This document shows, piece after piece, positions 35,260 through 44,605 of a DNA stretch of 64,000 bases (positions are counted from its first letter, which is position 1; every line of letters begins with the position of its first letter). The DNA is from an uncultured Latescibacterota bacterium (GTDB lineage Bacteria; Latescibacterota; UBA2968; UBA8231), in NCBI GenBank assembly GCA_951813615.1, contig OX638377.1, forward strand, positions 1,364,001-1,428,000, in the 5' to 3' direction. The position numbers and the translations under genes were made by a program. The notes under the pieces are model-generated. The model made no database searches. It was given only the letters and a program-made list of their open reading frames with translations, and had not been told where the DNA came from.

Positions 35260-35583
35260 CTACAGTGGGTTCTCCATTTGCAGCTTGGCGGCGATGGCCT
35301 TTTCCCGCTCGGCTTCGGCGATCATGCCTTTGCGCTGGTAGAACATGGAGAGGCTGGTGTGGACGAGGAAGTCGTCGGGGTCGTGCTCGGCGGCCTTTAG
35401 CGCTGCACTGAGGGCTTGGTCGAGGTCGCCCAGCTTCTCGTGGCAATGCGCCATAGCTTGGTAGGCATCGGCAAATTGCGGGTCGAGGGCGATGGCTTGA
35501 GCCAAGTCGTCCAAGGCTCCGGCAAAGTCTTGCTGGACGAATTTGTTCATGCCGCTCTTGTAGAGGGCCATTTTGTCGGTCAT
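35260..35583 (-). CDS. Small TPR-repeat protein
   Basis: The 107-residue protein has three tetratricopeptide repeats (for example FAGALDDLAQAIALDPQFAD then AYQAMAHCHEKLGDLDQALS, and HTSLSMFYQRKGMIAEAEREK). It lacks a signal peptide, so it is a cytoplasmic protein-interaction module. It is the first gene of a two-gene unit with dusB (4-base gap) and is divergent from the CBM9-like gene. What it binds is unknown. Confidence 0.82.
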   Translation of the reverse strand: MTDKMALYKSGMNKFVQQDFAGALDDLAQAIALDPQFADAYQAMAHCHEKLGDLDQALSAALKAAEHDPDDFLVHTSLSMFYQRKGMIAEAEREKAIAAKLQMENPL

Positions 35584-35698
35584 GGCGTAGGCCTGCTTGG
35601 GGTGAATTGTTGATATTTTGTATATCCCAAAAGTAGCGCAAAGTAATATATTGATGCAATGGCGTCAGACTTGGGAACGAGCAAACAAAGGAGAAGCC

Positions 35699-36793
35699 AT
35701 GTTGCACTGGGCTATGTTGGGCGCGGCCTTGCTAGCCTCTGTCGCCGAGGGGCAACCGCGCTTTGACATCGACTACGTAGAAAGTATTGAGCCGCGGACC
35801 TATGTGGCGCATCGCACGGCCGGGGCTATCGACATCGACGGCAATCTCGACGAACCGTCTTGGCAGCGAGCGGATTGGACGGAGCCTTTTGTCGATATTG
35901 AGGGCGAGCGCCAGCCCGCGCCGAGCCTGCAGACGCGGGCCAAGATGCTGTGGGACGATGAGTATCTATATATAGCCGCCGATCTGGAGGAGCCGCACGT
36001 GTGGGCTACCATCGATAGGCGCGATGCGACGATTTACCAAGAGAACGACTTCGAGGTCTTTATCGACCCGGACGGCGATACGCATCAGTACTACGAGTTC
36101 GAGATTAATGCGCTCGGCACGGAGTGGGATTTATTGATGATCAAGCCCTACCGCGACGGCGGCCCCTACGTAGGTGCTTGGGACATCGCCGGTCTACAAA
36201 CGGCTGTGCAGGTGTGGGGTAGCATCAACGATCCCACTGACGAGGACCAAGGCTGGTCGGTGGAGATGGCCTTTCCGTGGGCCGTGCTGGCCGAGGCTAC
36301 ACACAAGAAGGTGCCGCCGATGGATGGCGATCAATGGCGGATTAATTTTTCGCGGGTGCAATGGGCTTTGGCCACCGACGTGGGCAAGTACATCAAAATA
36401 GAGGGCCATAGCCCAGACAACTGGGTCTGGTCGCCGCAAGGGCTGGTTAATATGCACTACCCGGAAAAGTGGGGGTTTGTGCAGTTTGCCACCGAGGTCG
36501 TCGGGCGGCAAAAGGTGTCCTTTCGCCCGGCCGCCGCCGAGGAGGCCAAGCAAGTTTTGCGCGGGCTCTACTACCGCCAGCAGAGCTTTCGTCGCGAGCA
36601 CGGCCGTTATGCGACCAGCTTGGACTCGCTCGGCATGGAGGCTCGGGACTTGCAGCACTTCCGCTGGCCGCCGGCCATCCAAGTGACAGACCACCAGTTT
36701 GAGGCGCAATTAGAGGAAGCTGTCGATTTGGACGAGGACGGCGCGATCAACCGCTGGTTCATCCGCGCAGACTCGCGCACTTGGCGCGATTAG
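35699..36793 (+). CDS. Secreted CBM9-like carbohydrate-binding protein
   Basis: The 364-residue protein has a signal peptide (MLHWAMLGAALLASVAEGQ). A domain of the CBM9/DOMON-like carbohydrate-binding type follows (residues about 35-235). It contains AIDIDGNLDEPSWQRADWTE, then MLWDDEYLYIAADLEEPHVW, EVFIDPDGDTHQYYEFEIN, a short segment ending WSVEMAFPW, and WRINFSRVQW. After this a roughly 130-residue tail (AAEEAKQVLRGLYYRQQSFR) has a coiled or helical part near residues 275-300. No catalytic domain follows, so this is a binding or sensing protein; Fe-heme binding as in some DOMON proteins is an alternative. Start ATG at 35699 has AAAGGAGA upstream. Ni-SOD follows 76 bases later. Confidence 0.82.
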   Translation: MLHWAMLGAALLASVAEGQPRFDIDYVESIEPRTYVAHRTAGAIDIDGNLDEPSWQRADWTEPFVDIEGERQPAPSLQTRAKMLWDDEYLYIAADLEEPHVWATIDRRDATIYQENDFEVFIDPDGDTHQYYEFEINALGTEWDLLMIKPYRDGGPYVGAWDIAGLQTAVQVWGSINDPTDEDQGWSVEMAFPWAVLAEATHKKVPPMDGDQWRINFSRVQWALATDVGKYIKIEGHSPDNWVWSPQGLVNMHYPEKWGFVQFATEVVGRQKVSFRPAAAEEAKQVLRGLYYRQQSFRREHGRYATSLDSLGMEARDLQHFRWPPAIQVTDHQFEAQLEEAVDLDEDGAINRWFIRADSRTWRD

Positions 36794-36869
36794 GGCCGTT
36801 GCCCTGCCGTTGAAATCGCCCTATACTGCCTTGCCCATATCCACAAACTATTTTGCCAAGGAGGCCCTT

Positions 36870-37328
36870 GTGAAGAACGGAAAACTGATGATCCTGATTG
36901 CCTGTTGTCTTTTGGCCACAACCGCGCCGCTGTTGGCGCACTGCGAAATCCCCTGCGGTATTTATGGAGACGAAGCGCGTTTTGCCGCGATTGCGGAAGA
37001 TCTGACGACGATTGAGAAGGCCATGAAGCAGATCGCTGTGCTAGCGGGACAAAGCGACGCCCAAAGCGCGAATCAGTTGGCGCGGTGGGTGGCGAACAAG
37101 GAAGAGCACGCCAATAGAGTCCAGCACGTCGTCACCCAGTATTTTATGACCCAGCGGCTCAAGGAGGTGGAAGAGGGAGACGAAGGGATGGCTGCATATA
37201 CCGAGAAGCTAGTGCTTTTGCACAAGATGCTCCGGGGGGCCATGAAGTGCAAGCAGACGGTGGACGTGGAGCAGGTGGAGAAGATGCGGGCCTTGTTGCA
37301 CGAGTTTAAAAAGGCCTATCAAAGCTGA
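36870..37328 (+). CDS. sodN: Nickel superoxide dismutase with exported N-terminus
   Basis: This 152-residue precursor contains the NiSOD active-site hook H-C-x-x-P-C-G-x-Y (HCEIPCGIY, residues 24-32), followed by the four-helix body (DEARFAAIAEDLTTIEKAMK, ...WVANKEEHANRVQHVVTQYF, ...). His1, Cys2, Cys6 and Tyr9 are all present. It detoxifies superoxide to peroxide and oxygen. Instead of the usual short propeptide removed by SodX, the hook follows a signal peptide ending APLLA (19-23), so signal peptidase would create His1. I chose GTG at 36870 (AAGGAGG 6 bases upstream). No sodX is seen nearby. A weak lipobox LIAC at 9-12 is a less likely alternative. Confidence 0.92.
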   Translation: MKNGKLMILIACCLLATTAPLLAHCEIPCGIYGDEARFAAIAEDLTTIEKAMKQIAVLAGQSDAQSANQLARWVANKEEHANRVQHVVTQYFMTQRLKEVEEGDEGMAAYTEKLVLLHKMLRGAMKCKQTVDVEQVEKMRALLHEFKKAYQS

Positions 37329-37355
37329 CGTATTTCCAGGCCGCGCTTAGTGGAA

Positions 37356-37389
37356 GCCCCGTCTCCCCGTGTGGAGATGGGGCTTTTTT
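37356..37389 (+). terminator. Rho-independent terminator after sodN
   Basis: A hairpin with an 11-base stem (GCCCCGTCTCC and GGAGATGGGGC, one G-U pair) and a 6-base loop is followed by six T residues. It is 27 bases after the sodN stop. The LTD gene ends 4 bases beyond it on the other strand. Confidence 0.9.
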
Positions 37390-37393
37390 AATT

Positions 37394-40300
37394 TCAGCGG
37401 AGTAGGAGGAGCTTGGCGTAGCGCGGGGGGCCATGCGCCATGCGGAAGCGGACGAAGTACGGACCAGTAGCCACTGAATGGCCACGTTCGTCTCGGCCAT
37501 CCCATCGCGTCTGGTGTACACCGGCTTCAAGCGACTCGTCCACCAGCGTGCGCACCAGTTGACCGGAGACATTGTAGATGGCCACATGGACAAAGGCGGC
37601 TTGGTCGAGATGGAAGCCGAGATGGGCGGTTGTGTTAAAGGGATTGGGCCACACTTGGAGCGATGTTGTAGATATCGTTCCAAGTGTTTTGGACGCTGAT
37701 TCGAGTGGAGTTTCTGTGGCGCGTCCGGGTGAAAAGGGGATCCCGGTTTGAGAGGCAGTTTTGTGCGGGACAAATGCGCCGGCGTCTGGTGGTGTGCGGA
37801 CGAGAGATTGGGCAGGGGGCCAATTGGATTGGAAGAGGAACGCGATCTCATGGCCGTGATCGTCGATCAGGTGGATAGACTCACCGCTGTCGGTCAGTCC
37901 ATCGCCGATGGTACCGTCGTCGGTATAGACGGGGACGGTGAATCCCGACGGATCGCCGCCGCCAAAGAGGAGCACGTACGAGCGAGGGGCGATGACCGCG
38001 TCGGCTGGGAAGCGGAAGTAATCGCTCAGGGATCCCGCGTCGCCCAACCGCCAACCGGCTAGGGAGATAGGAACGGGACCGGTATTGTAGAGTTCAATGA
38101 ATTCATCTTCATGCGGGTCGCGCTGGCCATCGCGATTGGCGTCTCCAGCGGCACTGGAAGGTGGGTCGGCGAGCACTTCAGTGATGAAGAGGGCGTAGTT
38201 CAAGGCGGGCCGCATTTCTGGGGCGTGTCCAGGTGAGAAGGGGTCCCCATTCGGCGAGGCAATGGTGTGCGGGACAAAAGCTCTATCGCTCGACGGGGTA
38301 CGGACGAGGGATTGGTCGTCGGGCCAAGTGGAGTGGAAGAGAGATGCGGCCTCATCGCCGTAGTCGTTGATCAGGTGGATAGACTCACCGCTGTCGGTCA
38401 GTCCATCGCCGATGGTACCGTCGTCGGTATAGACGGGGACGGTGAATCCCGACGGATCGCCGCCGCCGAAGAGGACGACGTACGAGCGAGGGGCAATGAC
38501 GGCCTTGGCTGGGAAGCGGAAGTAATTGCGTAGGGATCCTGAGTCGCCTAGTCGCCAATCGGCTAGGGAGATGGGTACGGAACCGGCGTTGTAGAGTTCG
38601 ATAAATTCGTCTTCATATGGGTCGTATTGTCCGTCTCGATTGGCATCGCCCGCCGGCCCTTCAGGTGGATCGGCGAGTACCTCGCTGATGAAGAGGGGGT
38701 ACGTCAAAATGGGCCGCGTGGTTGAGGTGTGGCCGGGTGAAAAGGGCAATTCGATCGGCGAGGCGGTTTTGTGCGGGACGAAAGGACCGCCATCGGGTGG
38801 GGTGCGGACGAGAGACTGTTTGGCAGGCCACTCGTCGTGTGAGACGACGTCGATCTCGTGGCCATTGTGGTCAATCAGGCGAATCTCCTCGCCATTCTTG
38901 GTCAGTCCGTTGCCGATTTTTCCGTCGTCGGTGTAGACGGGGACGGTGAATCCCGATGGTTTACCACCGCCGAAGAGGAGCACGTACGAGCGAGGGGCGA
39001 TGACCGCGCCGGGCGGGAACTGGAAGTGGTTCTTCGGAGCCGTGCTATCGCCCAGCCGCCAGCCGGCCAAAGAGATAGGACTAGTGCCAGCGTTGTAGAG
39101 TTCGATGAACTCGTCTTCATAGGTGTCGCGCCGACCGTCTCGGTTGACATCGCCAGCCAGCCTTAAAGGCGGGTCGGCGAGCACTTCGCTGATGAAGAGG
39201 GGATAGTCCGGTTTGGGGATGATATGCGTGTGGCCGGGGGAGAAGAGGGCTTTGGTAGTCGAGGCGGTTTTGTGCGGAACTAATGCGTCGCCGTCAGACG
39301 GATTGCGGACGAGGGATTGGTCGTTGGGCCAAGCGCCGTGTGAGATGACATCGATTTCGTGGCCATTGTTGTCGATTAAGCGAATCTCCTCACCCTTGTT
39401 GATTAGTCCGTTGCCGATTTTTCCGTCGTCGGTATAGACGGGGCCGGTGAATCCCGTTGGGTTGCCGCCACCGAAGAGGACGACGTAGGAGTTGGGTGCA
39501 ATGACGGCGTTGACTGGGAATTGGAAGGAGTTTTTCGGAGCCGTGCTGTCGCCTAGCCACCAACCGGCCAAGGAGATAGGATCAGTACCAGCGTTGTAGA
39601 GTTCGATGAACTCGTCTTCATACGTGTCGCGCCGACCGTCTCGATTGGCGTCGCCAGCAGGACCGGAAGGGGGGTCGGCGAGCACTTCGCTGATGAAGAG
39701 GGGGTAGTCTGGTTTGGGGATGATGTGCGTGTGGCCGGGAGAGAAGAGGGCCTTGATCGTCGAGGCGGTTTTGTGCGGGATTAACGCGTCGCCGTCGGAG
39801 GGATGGCGGACGAGGGACTGTTTGGTGGGCCAAGGGCTGTGCGAGATGACCGAGACTTCTATGCCATTGTCGTCGGTCAGGTGAATCTCCTCACCGCCGT
39901 TGGTCAGTCCGTTGCCGATGCGCCCGTCATCGGTATAGACGGGGCCGGTGAATCCCGTTGGATTACCGCCGCCGAAGAGGACGACGTACGAGCCGGGTTC
40001 AATGACGGCATCGTCTGGGAATTGGAAGTGGTTGTCCGGTGAGGTACTGTCGCCCAATCGCCAGCTAGCTAAAGAAATGGGGTCTGAACCGGCGTTGTAG
40101 AGTTCGATGAACTCGTCTTCGTACGTATCGCGCTGGCCGTCTTGGTTGGCGTCGCCAGCGTCATCCGAAGGCGGGTCGGCGAGTACTTCGCTGATGAAGA
40201 GAGGATAGGTATGTTGAGGTTCGGACGGCGTTTCGGGTTCAGGCGGGTCAGGTGTTTCCGGTTCTGGCGTTTCCGGTTCGGCATCTGTGGCGCGTCCGGG

Positions 40301-40825
40301 TGAAAAAGGCTCTCCAGTCGGCGAGACATCTTTGTGTGGTTCAAAGGCTTCGCCGTCGGGTGGATTGCGGACGATGGACTGGTCGCTGGGCCAACTGTTG
40401 TGTGAGATGACTGCGACCGTATCGCCGGTGTCGTCAATCAGGTGGACGTCCTCGCCCTCGTTCGACAGTCCTCTACTGCCAATTGTTCCGTCGTCGGTGT
40501 AGACGGGAACGGTGAACCCCGTTGGGTTGCCGCCGCCGAAAAGGACGACATATGAGCCGGGTTCAATAACAGCGTCGGACGGGAATTGGAAGAAGTTTAC
40601 TAATGCCGAACTGTCGCCCAATCTCCAGCCGCTTATATCGACGGGTGCTGAACCGGCGTTGTAGAGTTCGATGAACTCGTCGTGAGATGAATGGCGTTCA
40701 CCATCTTGATTGGCGTCGCCAGCGTCATCCGAAGGCGGATCGGCGAGTACTTCGCTGATGACGACTGTGGCTTCGGCGAGGGGTGCGAACCCAAGCAGAA
40801 GGACGAGGGGCAGAAGACGGGCCAT
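37394..40825 (-). CDS. Secreted protein with six lamin-tail-like domain repeats and FlgD-like C-terminus
   Basis: The 1143-residue protein has a signal peptide (MARLLPLVLLLGFAPLAEA) and then six repeats of about 170-190 residues. Each begins (F)ISEVLADPP, contains GDANxDG and DEFIELYNAG, a YVVLFGGGxPxGF segment, and DQSLVR. These are LTD-type immunoglobulin-like domains. The D-x-N-x-D-G...DEF segment of each could bind calcium. A Pro/Glu/Thr-rich spacer (TDAEPETPEPETPDPPEPET) lies after repeat 1. The end carries the WPNPFNTTAHLGF...VHVAIYNVSGQLVRTL...WDGRDERG type domain and finishes KLLLLR. LTD proteins often accompany CotH kinases; such a domain exists here at 5527, far away. Role unknown, likely adhesion or surface structure. 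Confidence 0.88.
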   Translation of the reverse strand: MARLLPLVLLLGFAPLAEATVVISEVLADPPSDDAGDANQDGERHSSHDEFIELYNAGSAPVDISGWRLGDSSALVNFFQFPSDAVIEPGSYVVLFGGGNPTGFTVPVYTDDGTIGSRGLSNEGEDVHLIDDTGDTVAVISHNSWPSDQSIVRNPPDGEAFEPHKDVSPTGEPFSPGRATDAEPETPEPETPDPPEPETPSEPQHTYPLFISEVLADPPSDDAGDANQDGQRDTYEDEFIELYNAGSDPISLASWRLGDSTSPDNHFQFPDDAVIEPGSYVVLFGGGNPTGFTGPVYTDDGRIGNGLTNGGEEIHLTDDNGIEVSVISHSPWPTKQSLVRHPSDGDALIPHKTASTIKALFSPGHTHIIPKPDYPLFISEVLADPPSGPAGDANRDGRRDTYEDEFIELYNAGTDPISLAGWWLGDSTAPKNSFQFPVNAVIAPNSYVVLFGGGNPTGFTGPVYTDDGKIGNGLINKGEEIRLIDNNGHEIDVISHGAWPNDQSLVRNPSDGDALVPHKTASTTKALFSPGHTHIIPKPDYPLFISEVLADPPLRLAGDVNRDGRRDTYEDEFIELYNAGTSPISLAGWRLGDSTAPKNHFQFPPGAVIAPRSYVLLFGGGKPSGFTVPVYTDDGKIGNGLTKNGEEIRLIDHNGHEIDVVSHDEWPAKQSLVRTPPDGGPFVPHKTASPIELPFSPGHTSTTRPILTYPLFISEVLADPPEGPAGDANRDGQYDPYEDEFIELYNAGSVPISLADWRLGDSGSLRNYFRFPAKAVIAPRSYVVLFGGGDPSGFTVPVYTDDGTIGDGLTDSGESIHLINDYGDEAASLFHSTWPDDQSLVRTPSSDRAFVPHTIASPNGDPFSPGHAPEMRPALNYALFITEVLADPPSSAAGDANRDGQRDPHEDEFIELYNTGPVPISLAGWRLGDAGSLSDYFRFPADAVIAPRSYVLLFGGGDPSGFTVPVYTDDGTIGDGLTDSGESIHLIDDHGHEIAFLFQSNWPPAQSLVRTPPDAGAFVPHKTASQTGIPFSPGRATETPLESASKTLGTISTTSLQVWPNPFNTTAHLGFHLDQAAFVHVAIYNVSGQLVRTLVDESLEAGVHQTRWDGRDERGHSVATGPYFVRFRMAHGPPRYAKLLLLR

Positions 40826-40994
40826 GCCCTTGCTTTATGCAAAGAGCAGGCCAAGCCGTCGGCGATGCTATTATTTTATTTATAAACAGATAGTTATGCG
40901 GAGGAAGTGTTCTGTTGTGTTCAGCGATAATGGCCCATTGGGGACACAGCAGCGCAGACTGCGGGTAACGCCTCTTCCACTACCAGACAGTTCC

Positions 40995-41909
40995 TCAGAT
41001 CCAGCGATAGGTGCGAGCACCGCGACTGGAGACGCGGGCGAATTTCCAAGCCGTCAGCCACTCTTGGCGGTCGTGGATCACTAGTTCGGGATGCTCTTGG
41101 CTGCGGACGAGGAGGCCGGGTAGGTGGGGTCGACCGTTGGGCTTGCGAGCGTCGTTCCAGCGTAAATCCATACTCCAGCGAATCGCGTCCGAGCGGTTGG
41201 GTTGGCTGCCGTGCGGGGTGCGGCAGTGAATGGCGATCAGGCCGCCGCGTTGGACGGGGATGGTGACCGGATCCCAGGGCGGCAGTTCTGCGGGGACGAC
41301 GGTAAAGCTGCCGCCTTGGTCGGCGGGCGGGCGCACGTGTCGGCGCAGCGGCTCCTTGTGACATCGGGGATAAATCATCAGGGTGCCGTTTCCCTCGTCG
41401 GCATCGACGAGGGGGATCCAGGTGGTGACGACGAGCGTGTCGTCGGCCTCGGGCAACAACACACCTAGGTCTTGGTGCCAAGCGGTGGAGCGCGCCCATT
41501 CGTTTTGCGAGAAGTTGCCGGCGTACTCGTCGCTGGCCGGGACTTTGGCGCGGATATGCTGGCAGGGATTGGCGTAGATTTCCGGGCCGACCAAGGATTC
41601 GGTCAGATCGAGCAGCCGTGGGTTGTGCAAAAAGGCGAAGATATTGGGCCCCAGATTGGCGGGGAAGTTGATGCCGGCCGTGGCGCTGGCGTCGGCTTTG
41701 GCGAGGGGGATCAGGCGTTTGGCAAAAGGCAGCTCCGCATAGTCGCGTTCTATTTTGCCGGCGGCTAGCAGGCGTTGGGCCGCTTGATCGACGATTTCCT
41801 CCAGTTCCTCTTGGACTGGATCCAGATCATCGGAGGACAAGGCATCGGGTACGTGGACATAGCCCTCGGCGTGGAAGAATGCGAGTTGCTCCGAGCTGAG
41901 GCCTGTCAT
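40995..41909 (-). CDS. Phytanoyl-CoA dioxygenase (PhyH) family oxygenase
   Basis: The 304-residue protein has H145-x-D147 in TAWHQDLGVLLPEAD, distal H233 in RTPHGSQPNRSD and R244 in IRWSMDLRW; the segment DEGNGTLMIYPRCH precedes the second half. The N-terminus LSSEQLAFFHAEGYVHVPDA is typical. It is the last gene of a leftward operon, 7 bases after the PorV-like gene. It is closest in motif layout to the PhyH at 14152. Its substrate is unknown and the operon, with tat, gat and phospholipid genes, gives no clue. Confidence 0.9.
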   Translation of the reverse strand: MTGLSSEQLAFFHAEGYVHVPDALSSDDLDPVQEELEEIVDQAAQRLLAAGKIERDYAELPFAKRLIPLAKADASATAGINFPANLGPNIFAFLHNPRLLDLTESLVGPEIYANPCQHIRAKVPASDEYAGNFSQNEWARSTAWHQDLGVLLPEADDTLVVTTWIPLVDADEGNGTLMIYPRCHKEPLRRHVRPPADQGGSFTVVPAELPPWDPVTIPVQRGGLIAIHCRTPHGSQPNRSDAIRWSMDLRWNDARKPNGRPHLPGLLVRSQEHPELVIHDRQEWLTAWKFARVSSRGARTYRWI

Positions 41910-41916
41910 GGCGCGT

Positions 41917-42843
41917 TCAGAAGGTGCCGATGATCGAGGCGCGATGAACTTGGCCTAAGTCGGGAGAGGACGAGTAGGCGTAATCGACTGCGTAGCGGTC
42001 CATGATTAGGCCGGCCCCGGCGCTCAGGCCCAGTGGCTCCTCGTCTTGGCTACCGGTCTGTTGGGTGGTGTAACCGGGCCGGATATAAAGGCCTGGGGCG
42101 AGCTGGACCTCAAGGCCGAAGGCTAGGTAGGAGTCGTTGTCGTTGGGCAGGTTGAAATCGGCCACCAAGAGCACGGGCACCGGCATGTGCGCGAGGTGAT
42201 GGGCCATGCCCAAGCGGATGTGTACCGGCAGCGAGTCCTTGAAGTCCTCGGTGTAGCCCGAGCGCACAAAACCGAGGTTGGCGATTGCCGCGCCGAGGGT
42301 CGTGCCTTCGACCGGGGCGCGGACGAGGAGACCCAGATCGGCGAGATAAGCGTCTGAAGAAAAATCGGCGATGTTTGAATAAACGGCTTTTAGATTGGCA
42401 CCGACGGCTAGCCAGTCTGGCCCGAGCTGTTGGGCGATGGACAGATAAGCAGCGAGGTCGGTCGCCGAGAAGGTCCCTAAATCGCGCCCTTCTGCATCGG
42501 TATGCCACAAGTCTCCGTAGGATACGTAGTGGACGCTCAGGGCGTGTACGCGCGACCCATTGGGAGCAGCGATGGAGGCGAAGCCGGCTTGGGAATCGAC
42601 GAAATAACTGTTGTAGGCGAGGGCAGCCGTGCGCTCGCTTAGGCCAAAGAGCCCGGCGGGATTCCAGGCCGAAGCCTCGATGTTGCCGGACACGGCCGCG
42701 TAGGCCCCGCCAAGTGCAGCAGCGCGGGTGCCGACGCCGATTTTGAGAAAGTTGAAACCCGTGGTGCCGGCATTGGGGTTGATCGCTGCGGCGGGCGTCA
42801 AGGTCGAAAGTAGGATGCAGGCCGCGAGGGCGCAGTATCTCAT
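41917..42843 (-). CDS. PorV/PorQ-like outer-membrane beta-barrel protein
   Basis: The 308-residue protein has a signal peptide (MRYCALAACILLSTLTPAAA) and the family opening GTTGFNFLKIGVGTRAAALG then GAYAAVSGNIEASAWNPAGL. Alternating beta strands run to the end and it finishes in an aromatic residue (ASIIGTF), which fits a barrel of the UPF0164/PorV-PorQ group. Members in Bacteroidetes help type IX secretion. Given the many FlgD-like C-terminal domains in this window, a secretion or surface-attachment role is plausible but inferred. I chose ATG at 42843, which gives the signal peptide; a longer frame from 42885 lies inside gatA's end region. Confidence 0.85.
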   Translation of the reverse strand: MRYCALAACILLSTLTPAAAINPNAGTTGFNFLKIGVGTRAAALGGAYAAVSGNIEASAWNPAGLFGLSERTAALAYNSYFVDSQAGFASIAAPNGSRVHALSVHYVSYGDLWHTDAEGRDLGTFSATDLAAYLSIAQQLGPDWLAVGANLKAVYSNIADFSSDAYLADLGLLVRAPVEGTTLGAAIANLGFVRSGYTEDFKDSLPVHIRLGMAHHLAHMPVPVLLVADFNLPNDNDSYLAFGLEVQLAPGLYIRPGYTTQQTGSQDEEPLGLSAGAGLIMDRYAVDYAYSSSPDLGQVHRASIIGTF

Positions 42844-42859
42844 AGTTGGTCTCCAGATT

Positions 42860-44305
42860 TCAGGCGGCGGCCCGTTCGAGGGCATGAGCTGCGCCTAGCA
42901 GGCGAGCTTCTTCGAGGGGCGGGGCCAATAGTTGGACGCCAATGGGCAAGTTGCCGTGGCTTTGAGCAAAGGGCACGGATATGGCCGGAATCCCGGCGAG
43001 ATTGACCGAGGCCGTGTAGATGTCGTTGAGGTACATCTGCAAGGGGTCGTCGAGCTGTTCGCCGAGGCGGAAGGCAGTGGTTGGGGCCACGGGCGAGATC
43101 AGCACGTCGCAAGAGGCAAAAGCGCGGTCAAAGTCTTCGCGGATCAGGGTGCGCACCTGCTGGGCCTTGCGGTAGTACGCGTCGTAGTAGCCGGCGCTCA
43201 GGGCATAGGCCCCGAGCATGATGCGGCGCTTTACCTCGGTGCCGAAGCCCTCGCTGCGCGTGTGCAAATACATCTCTTGCAGGTCAGTGCTGCTCTCGGC
43301 GCGATAGCCGTATTTGACGCCATCGTAGCGCGCGAGGTTGGCCGATGCTTCGGCCATGGCGATGATGTAATAGGTACTGATGCAGTATTCGGGATGGCCG
43401 GCTACGGGTAGCTCGACATCCACGAGTTCGGCCCCTGCATCCGCAAGGGCGTTGGCTGCATTTTGGGCCGCAGCGGCTACTTCCGCGTCGAGTGCGGCGG
43501 GAAAGTGCTCGCGTGCCAAGCCTACTTTCAGGCCGCGGATGTCCCCGTTGAGCGTGGCCCGATAGTCCGGTACGGGTGCGGTGCTGGAAGTCGAGTCGCG
43601 GGGATCGTGCCCGGCGATAGCTTGGAGCAGGAGAGCGGCGTCTTCGACATCTTTGGTCACGGGACCGATTTGGTCGAGTGAGGAGGCGTAGGCTATGAGT
43701 CCGTAGCGCGAGACGCGGCCGTAGGTGGGCTTGAGGCCAACGACGCCGCAGTAGCTGGCCGGTTGCCGCACCGAGCCGCCGGTGTCTGAGCCGAGGGCGA
43801 GGATGGTCTCGTCGGCGGCTACAGCCGCGGCCGAGCCACCACTGGAGCCACCCGGCACCCGTTCGGGGTCACAGGGGTTTAAGGTGGGACCGAAATAGGA
43901 GTTTTCGCAGGACGAACCCATGGCGAACTCGTCCATGTTGGTCTTGCCGATGAAGACGGCGTCGGCAGTGCGCAGCCGCTCGACGGCTGTGGCGTCGTAC
44001 GGGGCGATGAAGTGTTCGAGGATTTTCGAGCCACAGGTGGTGCGCCCGCCGCGCACGCAGAGGACGTCCTTGAGGGCCAAGGGAATGCCCGCCAAAGGCC
44101 CCAAAGCCGCGCCCGCCGCCCGCTGCTGATCGATGTCGTCGGCGCGTGCTAGGGCCCCCTCTGGGTCGACGCTGATGAAGGCGTTGATCTGGCCGTCAAT
44201 TGCGTCGATGCGGTCGAGTGCGGCCTCGACTAGCTGACGGGCGGTGATTTCCCCTTGTTGCAGGCGAGTGCTGAGTTCGTGGGCAGTGGCTTGGTTGAGC
44301 GCCAT
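42860..44305 (-). CDS. gatA: Aspartyl/glutamyl-tRNA amidotransferase subunit A
   Basis: The 481-residue protein has the amidase-signature triad K79 (LKDVLCVRG), S154 ([10 protein letters not shown]) and S178 ([11 protein letters not shown]), at the same numbers as in well-studied GatA proteins. It hydrolyses glutamine and passes ammonia to GatB for making Gln-tRNA or Asn-tRNA. No gatB or gatC is in the window. It begins 3 bases after the tatA stop. Length is normal. Confidence 0.95.
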   Translation of the reverse strand: MALNQATAHELSTRLQQGEITARQLVEAALDRIDAIDGQINAFISVDPEGALARADDIDQQRAAGAALGPLAGIPLALKDVLCVRGGRTTCGSKILEHFIAPYDATAVERLRTADAVFIGKTNMDEFAMGSSCENSYFGPTLNPCDPERVPGGSSGGSAAAVAADETILALGSDTGGSVRQPASYCGVVGLKPTYGRVSRYGLIAYASSLDQIGPVTKDVEDAALLLQAIAGHDPRDSTSSTAPVPDYRATLNGDIRGLKVGLAREHFPAALDAEVAAAAQNAANALADAGAELVDVELPVAGHPEYCISTYYIIAMAEASANLARYDGVKYGYRAESSTDLQEMYLHTRSEGFGTEVKRRIMLGAYALSAGYYDAYYRKAQQVRTLIREDFDRAFASCDVLISPVAPTTAFRLGEQLDDPLQMYLNDIYTASVNLAGIPAISVPFAQSHGNLPIGVQLLAPPLEEARLLGAAHALERAAA

Positions 44306-44308
44306 GAG

Positions 44309-44581
44309 TTAGGAGGCGGCTTGGTCCTTGTCTTTGGACTGGGGCTCGATCTGGGCTTGGTCCTTGTCTTTAGACTGGGGCTCGGTTTGGGCCGGTGGGG
44401 CCGTAGGCTGAGTAGGTTGCTTAGGGGCCTCGATTTCGTCCTGCACATCGCGCATGGCGGTGCGGAACTCGCGGATGCCCTTGCCCAAGCCCTGCGCCAT
44501 CTCGGGGATGCGCTTGGCACCGAAGATGAGCAGAATGACGACGAAGATGATGAGTATTTCCCAATGGCCCATACCGAACAT
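44309..44581 (-). CDS. tatA: Twin-arginine translocase subunit TatA/TatE
   Basis: The 90-residue protein has the single membrane helix (HWEILIIFVVILLIFGAKRI) followed by the conserved FGxxRIPEMAQGLGKGI amphipathic helix and a polar tail. It forms the pore of the Tat system that exports folded proteins. The tail has a repeated EPQSKDKDQA unit, an internal duplication at the C-terminal end. No tatC is in the window. It overlaps no other gene and lies 3 bases before gatA. Confidence 0.93.
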   Translation of the reverse strand: MFGMGHWEILIIFVVILLIFGAKRIPEMAQGLGKGIREFRTAMRDVQDEIEAPKQPTQPTAPPAQTEPQSKDKDQAQIEPQSKDKDQAAS

Positions 44582-44605
44582 GGCTCTAGCTCCCGAAAGA
44601 GGTGT

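Noticed and set aside
36870..36940. Lipoprotein reading of Ni-SOD from LIAC
   Set aside because: The hydrophobic stretch before the Cys is too short, and lipid at that Cys would leave the active hook internal; signal peptidase I cleavage fits better.
37478..40502. Several rightward frames of 60-130 codons across the LTD gene
   Set aside because: They repeat with the LTD units and are antisense shadows of a repeated gene; none has an independent start signal or family match.
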